Positions 57,597 to 64,000 of a stretch of DNA of 64,000 nt are shown one piece after another. The notes below the pieces were generated by a model. That model was not told the origin of the DNA. It saw nothing but the letters and a program-made list of their open reading frames with translations, and made no database searches. The DNA is from Amaurobius ferox (Eukaryota > Arthropoda > Arachnida > Araneae > Amaurobiidae). Position numbers and translations under genes: made by a program. Position 1 is the first letter of the stretch. The number at the start of each line of letters is the position of its first letter. The stretch lies in the NCBI GenBank assembly GCA_951213105.1, contig OX578152.1, positions 102,393,455 to 102,457,454 on the forward strand, in the 5' to 3' direction.

Positions 57597-60500
57597 TATA
57601 CTGTAATTGCGTTGGCACAAAATTTAGATGCATAGATAATACGTAGAAATAAAGTGGTTTTATGACGAATGCAACACTAAATATAAATTTAAACGATATT
57701 TAAACATTACATAGCAGGAAAAAAAATGGAAGCCATATTTTATTTTCCAATCAGTAACTATTATTTCAATTTCTATTTAAAACACTACCCAATATATTTT
57801 GCGGAGATTTTTTTTAACATTTTATGTGATAATTTGAATATTTCATGAAATTTTCAAATTAAGTAGTTTGTGAATTTTAACTTCCATAGGGTTCAATGTA
57901 TTTCATTTTTTCAACTCGGATTAAATCCGAAACTAATTGGGTGATATTATTCATTTTCATTCCCAAGCATCCCACAGACCGTCTCAACAATATAATAAAT
58001 TTCCATAAAGTCATTTTTACGGCAGTTACAGTGCGAACAGATAGATCGACAGCCAAAAAGACATACTGAAGTCATAATCACTTTTCAAGTATATTGGAAA
58101 GTGTTAAAAAGTGGCCAGGGAAAATTTCAAAAAATTGAAATAACTTTTGGGTGTGCATTTCGTATTGGCGAGGCAAAAATACTGTCGCATCAAGTCTGAA
58201 TTCCCTTTTTTTTAAATTTTATTTATGACCCGAAGCGTCATGGGTCAATTTTATTTTGACAATTACTCGTAAAGCCTACTAAATAGACAACTGTTATCGC
58301 ACAACAGAACATGAAATTCCTAAACTTTTAAAATAGAAATTTTTTATTTATGCAGACAGTAAATACAAACCATTAATATTTTAATGATATATGGTATATA
58401 ATAAATATTTTCATTTAATCATTATTGCAGGGTTGCTCGATGTATGTTCAAGAACGCTGCACCAAATAGTGAGTGCAGTAAGGTGAAATGAGCAGAATAA
58501 AATATACACGGACTTCATTAATTAAGTGCAATTAAATACTTCAACATGCAGCTGATTCGAGAATACGACGCCTTTTTCTCTTTTTTACGAGGATACGCGT
58601 ATATATATGTGGCCGGTGAGGCTCGGACTCAAATATGCAAAAATTAAATGACTGATGTAACACTAAATATAAATTTAAACTTACACAGCGGATAAAAATG
58701 AAACATTTATTTTGTAATGATATATATAGGTATAATAATAATTCATATAATATGGGTATAGCTGTTATTACAATTTTCATTTAAAACTACCCAACATATT
58801 TTGCTGAAATTTTTTATAATTTTTTTTTATAGTTTAACGTGAAACTTAGGCTTCGTTGTAAGGATAAAGATAGTTCAGTGATCATTTAAAATGAAACATG
58901 TTGTGACTGCTTTGGCGCAGAATTTAGATGCACAGATAGTGCACAAAAATAAAGAGGTTTTATGAATAATGCATCACTAAATATAAATTTAAACGATCTT
59001 TATACGTCAACGGTATATACCACGGAAGCAAATGGAAGCCATATTTCATTTTGCAATGAGTCACGTGATCTCATCATATATCAGTTCATATAATACGTGT
59101 GTAATTATTACGTCAACTTTTATTTAAATGGAGGAAGTTTCCTAGTAGTGTGTTGTATAGATTTATCTTTATTTTATGTAAGGATTCGCAATTTATATGG
59201 ATTCGTACCAGTGGCTTTACATAAAGAAAGAACCAGTCTATAGAAACGCTCCTAAAATATGAACATTCCTCTGATTGCAAGTAACAGCATTTATAAACCA
59301 GTTTCTTCCTTTCTTTCTGCTGCTTTAGCGAATCTCTCTAGAGGCCAAAAATTTCAGTTATACTAGGCAGTCGTTTTCAAATTTACTTTAAAAATATTGA
59401 ACAAGGCCTATACGAAGCTGCAATGGCTAAGTTCAACCTGACAGAACCCACCCAAAAGTTTGAACTTGGTGCCTTTATAAGTTTAAAATCACGCTTCCGT
59501 TGAAAATGATAGAAAGAAAAAATTTTAAGATGTCTTTTTTGAAGAAATTTTAAGATGGCTGCGTGGTATGATTGAATATATCATTCGCCATAGATATTCA
59601 ATAGTATCACATAGCAAGCTTTCTTACCATCATTGACTTTTCCATGGCTATACATAAAATGCTATAAAGGTAGAATCATTCGTTCCTGAGTTATTGTGTC
59701 GCCATCTCAGTCACACGCACAAACATACACACACATACACATACATACAAACATTCACACACACTGCCATTACTTCCAAAAGTATTTGAAATTGATTTAG
59801 TGGATTTTCAAACGCTCCCATTCGTCAAAATCCAGAATTCGAAATTTTCGGAGAAACAACACTTTTTATACAACGATATGAAAAAGTAAAAATCCATGTT
59901 TCATGACATTTCAATTATAGTTGGAAACATATGCTAAATTTCACTTATAGTTGAAACTGCTGAATAATGTGTGAAAAACAAGCAGAGCAAGAAATTTTCA
60001 TTGGAAGAAATGGTGACTTTCGTTTAAAGTTGAGATCCATTGCACTTTGACTAAAGCGAAAAATTCATACAAAAAAAAAATGGCTTTCAACGAAATATTT
60101 AGAAAACTAGATATTCAATCAGTCATAAGACGCGGTGCATAAAATTATGTAAATAAGACCCTCTCTATATATGTAACAGACTTGTATATGTCTTATTTTA
60201 TTCGTGGCACCATTTTGTATATGTAATAGTCTATTTGGAAAGCATTATTATGTATATAATTGCTCCCCATTTACAAAACAGTTTTGCATATAAGTGTTTA
60301 TAAATCGGAACTGCATGTATATTTCAACTCAATTTATCATTGGAAAACAGTTTTGTATATAGTTGTTTATCATTTTTATCTTCGCATTATGTTTTTTTTT
60401 TGTGGTTTTTGACAGACATTCCTCCACCATCGGCTGTATATATTGTAAACCTTCATGTCGCTGCCTACGTGTGGTTAATCTATTAATTTCCCAGTCTATA

Positions 60501-61505
60501 GCTTTTGAGTTGCCTATATCCTCGGATATATGGGGATTTTCTAAATTTCCTTTTTTTAGAATTTTATTTATGACCCGAAGCGTCATGGGTCAATTTTATT
60601 TAACGGTCTTTATTTTGACAATTACTGGTAAAGCCTACTAAATAGACAACTGTTATCGCACAACAGAACATGAAATTCCTAAACATTTAAAATAGAAATT
60701 TTTTATTTATGCAGACAGTAAATACAAACCGATAATATTTTAATGATATATTTTATATAATAAATATTTTCGTTTAATCGTTGCGCCGCCAGTGTTGCTT
60801 GATGTATGTTCAAGAACGCTGCACCAAATAGTGAGTACAGCAAGTTGAAATGAGCAGAAGAAAATATACACGGACTTCATAAATTAAGTGCAATTAAATA
60901 CTTCAACATTCAGCTGTTTAGAGAATACGACGCCTTTTTTTCCTGTTTACGAGGATACGCGTATATGCATGTGGCCGGTGAGGCTCCGACTCAAATATGC
61001 AAAAATTAAGTGGTATTATAACTGATGTAACACTAAATATAAATTTAAACGATCGTATCTTACACAGCGGATAAAAATGAAAACATATTTTATTTTGTGA
61101 TGATATATATGGGTATAATAATAATTCATATAATATGAGCATAGTTGTTACTACAATTTTTATTTAAAACTACCCAACATATTTTGCTGGAATTTTTTAT
61201 AATTTTTTTTTATAGTTTAACGTTAAACTTAGGCTTCGTTGTAAGGATAAAGATAGTTTAGTGATCATTTAAAATGAAACATGTTGTGACTGCTTTGGCG
61301 CAGAATTTAGATGCACAGATAGTGCACAAAAATAAAGAGGTTTTGTGAATAATGCAACACTAAATATAAATTTAAACGATCTTTATACATCAACGGTATA
61401 TACCACGGAAGCAAATGGAAGCCATATTTCATTTTGCAATGAGTCACGTGATCTCATCATATATCAGTTCATATAATACGGGTGTAATTATTACGTCAAC
61501 GCTTA

Positions 61506-62454
61506 TTTAACAAAATAAAACAAATTTACGTTTATTTAAAAAAAAAAAATCTACCCAACATATTTTGCTAATTTTTTTTACCCATTTTATGTGATATTTG
61601 AGTATTTCCTAAAATTTTCGAAGCAATTTGTGAATTTTAACTAATTGGGTGATATTAATCATTTTCATTCCGTACATCCCTTTGACCGCCTCCACAACAT
61701 ACTAAAATGCTATTTCTATAAAGTCAAGTTTAGGGAAGTTATCGTACTAATGGACAGACAAAATGGCCAAAATCAGAAACACTTTGCAACTATGTTGGAC
61801 AGTGTTAAAAGTTATAAACCTTTACTAATTATTTTTAAATCCTTTATTAATAAATTATAGACTCTTTTGCTTTTAGCATGCGTAGATGTCTGGCAATGCA
61901 TTATGATTACGGTTTTCACAGACGCCTGAACTGTTCTGCATATAGGACAGTTTTCGTGTTAATCGCAAATTTTTCTCTAGTTATCATTCTAGTTATCAAT
62001 TACAATTATGCCCACGTTTACGTAATCCTTCAAGTTCATATTGATGTCAATAAGTTCGAAGTTGAGAAGTCAACGCATGTCACTCAGTTCATTTTATTCA
62101 GCCTAATGGTCAACTGGTATAATGATAATTTGTATAATGATCACCTAATGGTCAACTGGTATAATGATCATTCTTTAACTGAGATCACCTGAATTAGTGA
62201 TTAGACTCAGAAACTATAATTTTCAATATTTAAGTTTAATCTATTTAGAGAGATTATTTTTAAATTTTGGGATATTTCCTAAAGCTCGCCAAGTTGTCAA
62301 TATTTCGATAAGATTTATCCCCAAAACTTTGTCAAAGTCACCAAATTGTCGGTAAGTTGTACAGATAGATACATAAAATAGATACATACATATAGATACA
62401 TATCTTGAAAATGAAGAAAATAAATTTCTTATCGTTTCAATTATTTGAAATATG
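61506..62454. other. Diverged block-B-like sequence and unassigned DNA
   Basis: 61555-61760 retains CTACCCAACATATTTTGCT, AACTAATTGGGTGATATTA and GACCGCCTCCACAACATACT, so it is an old relative of block B. Then a 25-bp phrase CTAATGGTCAACTGGTATAA plus TGAT occurs twice (62102 and 62145), and 62270-62350 has CTCGCCAAGTTGTC phrases like the H core. The 104-codon frame at 61878-62192 is not recognised. Confidence 0.5.
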
Positions 62455-62612
62455 CAGGGGGGTGTCCGTGAACTACTGCAATAAAAAATAGGAGTGATAG
62501 TACACATCAAGACGAACAATATTTGCTAAAGAACCTAGGGTCGCTATCAACTCATAGTGGTAGAAACACAACATGCAAAGCAGGGCAGCTGCTGAAAAAG
62601 CGTAAACATCAG

Positions 62613-63096
62613 CAGAGATTTGCAGTCAACATTTGGGCAGATTTCCTTGGTGACTGTTTGATGAGACATTACTTCTTCCCAGAACGCCTTACCGGCACAG
62701 CGTACCATGTGTTCCTGGAGCAAGTTCTTATCGGCCTCTTGCAGGATTTTCTGCTCACCACACAACGTGGCATGTGATTTATGCATGATGGGATCCCAGT
62801 ACACTTTTCCCACATACGACTTATCCCCAGCGGTGAATTAGACGTGGTGGACCTGTGGCTTAGCCTCCACGCTTCCCGGACCTAAATCCACTGGATGACT
62901 TCTTCTGAGGACACATAAAGGAGTTGGTGTACGAGACACCTGTGGATTCTGTCGAAGATCTCGTCGTGCAAATCTCTGTTGATGCGGACAAGATCAACAC
63001 CACACCAGGGGTCTTTGAAAGGGTGCGAGAATCCTTCCTTCGTCCGTGTCGGCAGTGTGATGAAGCCCACGGACGCCACTTTGAACAAATCCGTTG
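62613..63096 (+). pseudogene. Mariner-like transposase, C-terminal half, frameshifted
   Basis: Readable pieces: FAVNIWADFLGDCLMRHYFF, PERLTGTAYHVFLEQVL, the second catalytic region WFMHDGIPVHFS after a stop at 62775, and then in another frame LDDFF(W)GHIKELVYETPVD, SVEDLV, DKINTTPGVFERVRESFL and HGRHFEQIR-stop (63094-63096). The order and motifs are those of arthropod mariner-like DDE transposases. Frameshifts and stops inactivate it. Confidence 0.82.
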
Positions 63097-63211
63097 AGTA
63101 ATTCTCTGGTGCGAATGACATTGTGCCATATATCTGTTACTTGATTTTCTTTTGTTTTCTCTAATAAAGAATTAACGTGGACGAGTCACATTTCTTTTTC
63201 CTGCCACTATG

Positions 63212-63255
63212 CGAACAATATTTGCGACCCTAGGTTCTATGGCAAATATTGTTCG
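63212..63255. repeat. Perfect hairpin in the right mariner end
   Basis: CGAACAATATTTGC (63212-63225) and GCAAATATTGTTCG (63242-63255) pair perfectly over 14 bp with a 16-nt loop containing CCTAGG. The same motif begins the left arm at about 62513, so an extra inverted copy has been added at the right end only. Confidence 0.85.
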
Positions 63256-63312
63256 TCTTGCTGTGCACTATAATCCCTCTTTTTTTGTTGCAAGAGTTCG
63301 CTGACACCCTTT

Positions 63313-63689
63313 ATTAAACGATATTTAAAAATGTGGGAAAGACAAACAACACGAGAACTGCTCTTTACAAGAAAAAATGACTTTAGTTTGAAGGACAGAA
63401 GAATTTAAGACTAAAACTGAAGATTCATACCAAAGAAAAGAAAACCTCTTGCATATCTAAGCAGAGCAACGAAATATATAAAAAAAGTTTTGTGACTGCG
63501 CTTTTAATTAACACGACAATTTGTGCAAATAATTCCCCTCCATGAGTTATTATATGGCGGTTTCAGTATAAGTACTTTGTTAAGAATTTCTCTAAATGTT
63601 TCCGTAAAGTTATGAGAAATAATCTGGAATGCCTTTTTTACGACGCAGCTCTCAAACAAGTTAATCAAAAGAAAATGGACCTAGTCCAG
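63313..63689. other. Unassigned spacer
   Basis: AT-rich. It contains TTAAACGATATTTAAA near 63315, a short phrase also present in block B. Otherwise nothing recognised. Confidence 0.4.
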
Positions 63690-63776
63690 AATTTCTGAAC
63701 TATTTTGGAGATCAAAACTTAATATTGTTTTTAACACTTTACAACAAAGTTGAAAAGTGTTTATGACTTTGTTCAT

Positions 63777-63830
<54 letters not shown>

Positions 63831-64000
63831 CGTTAGCACGATAACTGCCGTAAAAATGACTTTATCAAAATGAAATTTTAGTATGTTGTTCAGACGGTCT
63901 GTAGGACCTATGGGAATATAAATAAATAATATCACCCAATTAGTTTTTTATTGAACCCGGGTTGAAAAAATGAAATACATTGAACCCTATGGGACCTAAT
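63690..64000 (-). repeat. Inverted diverged block B with TCTG microsatellite
   Basis: The reverse complement shows CCATAGGGTTCAATGTATTT, CATTTTTTCAACCCGGGTT, AACTAATTGGGTGATATTAT, ACAGACCGTCTGAAC and CATTTTTACGGCAGTTATCG, in block-B order. (TCTG)n at 63777-63830 occupies the position of GATAGATCGACAG in the array copies. It is truncated by the window end. Confidence 0.8.

Larger units (their letters stand above)
33806..61505 (+). repeat. Complex higher-order repeat array (about 27.7 kb)
   Basis: Blocks recur in the same orientation. Unit 1, 33806-41050: EA, M1, B, H6, C, D. Unit 2, 41051-46079: EA, M2, B, C. Unit 3, 46080-52914: A, M3, B, H7, C, D. Unit 4, 52915-55475: EA, no M, shortened B, C. 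Unit 5, 55476-60536: A, M4, B, C, partial D. Unit 6, 60537-61505: partial B and C. The offset between units 1 and 3 is 11799 bp at M and 11864 bp at D. The core AACACTAAATATAAATTTAA is found in B and twice in C, so the blocks themselves arose from an older repeat. No host gene is evident inside. Confidence 0.9.
62455..63312 (+). mobile_element. Mariner-like element with long inverted ends
   Basis: The left end (GGGGGGTGTCCGTGAACTAC ... AAGACGAACAATATTTGC ... GAACCTAGGGTCGC) matches the reverse complement of the right end (GGGTGTCAGCGAACTC ... AAGACGAACAATATTTGCC ... GAACCTAGGGTCGC), giving about 95-bp inverted repeats. The element is about 860 bp, the N-terminal half of the transposase being absent. 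Confidence 0.82.

Noticed and set aside
61878..62192. 104-codon frame as a small host gene
   Set aside because: It includes a duplicated 25-bp phrase and AT-rich low-complexity sequence; no family resemblance or splice context.

Overview
The window looks like arthropod nuclear DNA, most likely from a chelicerate and plausibly a spider. This is inferred from three things: AT-rich composition, dense DNA transposons, LINEs and SINEs, and one recognisable host exon, the first coding exon of a TRH-receptor-like (EFLamide-type) neuropeptide GPCR. Almost everything else is transposable elements, many nested in one another. There are no bacterial-style operons, rRNA genes or CRISPR arrays.

Layout. 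1-1.4 kb: unassigned sequence with a GC-rich island. 1.4-8.4 kb: a family-H repeat (microsatellite core, 3' stem-loop, possibly Helentron/HINE-like) split by a full-length I-type non-LTR retrotransposon. Both LINE ORFs are intact and meet at a TAATG stop/start. 8.7-11.1 kb: a palindromic mini-element, a 43-bp x 14 minisatellite and two adjacent tRNA-derived SINEs. 11.6-13.5 kb: a GC-rich segment with an RFX-like X-box, then the GPCR exon (13144-13471). No later exon of this gene was recognised, so the rest may be a long intron. 15.8-17.2 kb: a foldback element carrying an H copy. 17.3-26.9 kb: an H copy, then a foldback element split by a very young Ty3/gypsy-type LTR retrotransposon, then another H copy. 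The LTRs differ at one position that I noticed. Its only long ORF is Gag-protease fused in frame to an integrase tail, so it is non-autonomous. 27.5-33.6 kb: a truncated H copy with an 18-bp minisatellite, more SINEs, and decayed mariner-like elements.

33.8-61.5 kb: a complex array of a composite repeat with a higher-order period of about 11.86 kb. Units contain blocks EA, a mariner-like element (M), B, sometimes an H copy, C, and sometimes D. Four M copies share the same disabling lesions, so they were multiplied by duplication of the array rather than by independent transposition. A fifth unit has lost M. About 2.7 kb (38.69-41.40 kb and 50.56-53.27 kb) is nearly identical between two units while the flanks are more diverged. 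61.5-64 kb: diverged block-B-like sequence in both orientations and a decayed mariner-like element with long inverted repeats.

The elements show dependence at several levels. The LINE appears autonomous. The LTR element probably borrows RT and integrase from a relative. The SINEs need a LINE. The H family and the dead mariners encode nothing functional. Limits: all similarity calls are from memory and by eye, percentages were not computed, and element edges are accurate to a few bases only where a target duplication or inverted repeat is cited.
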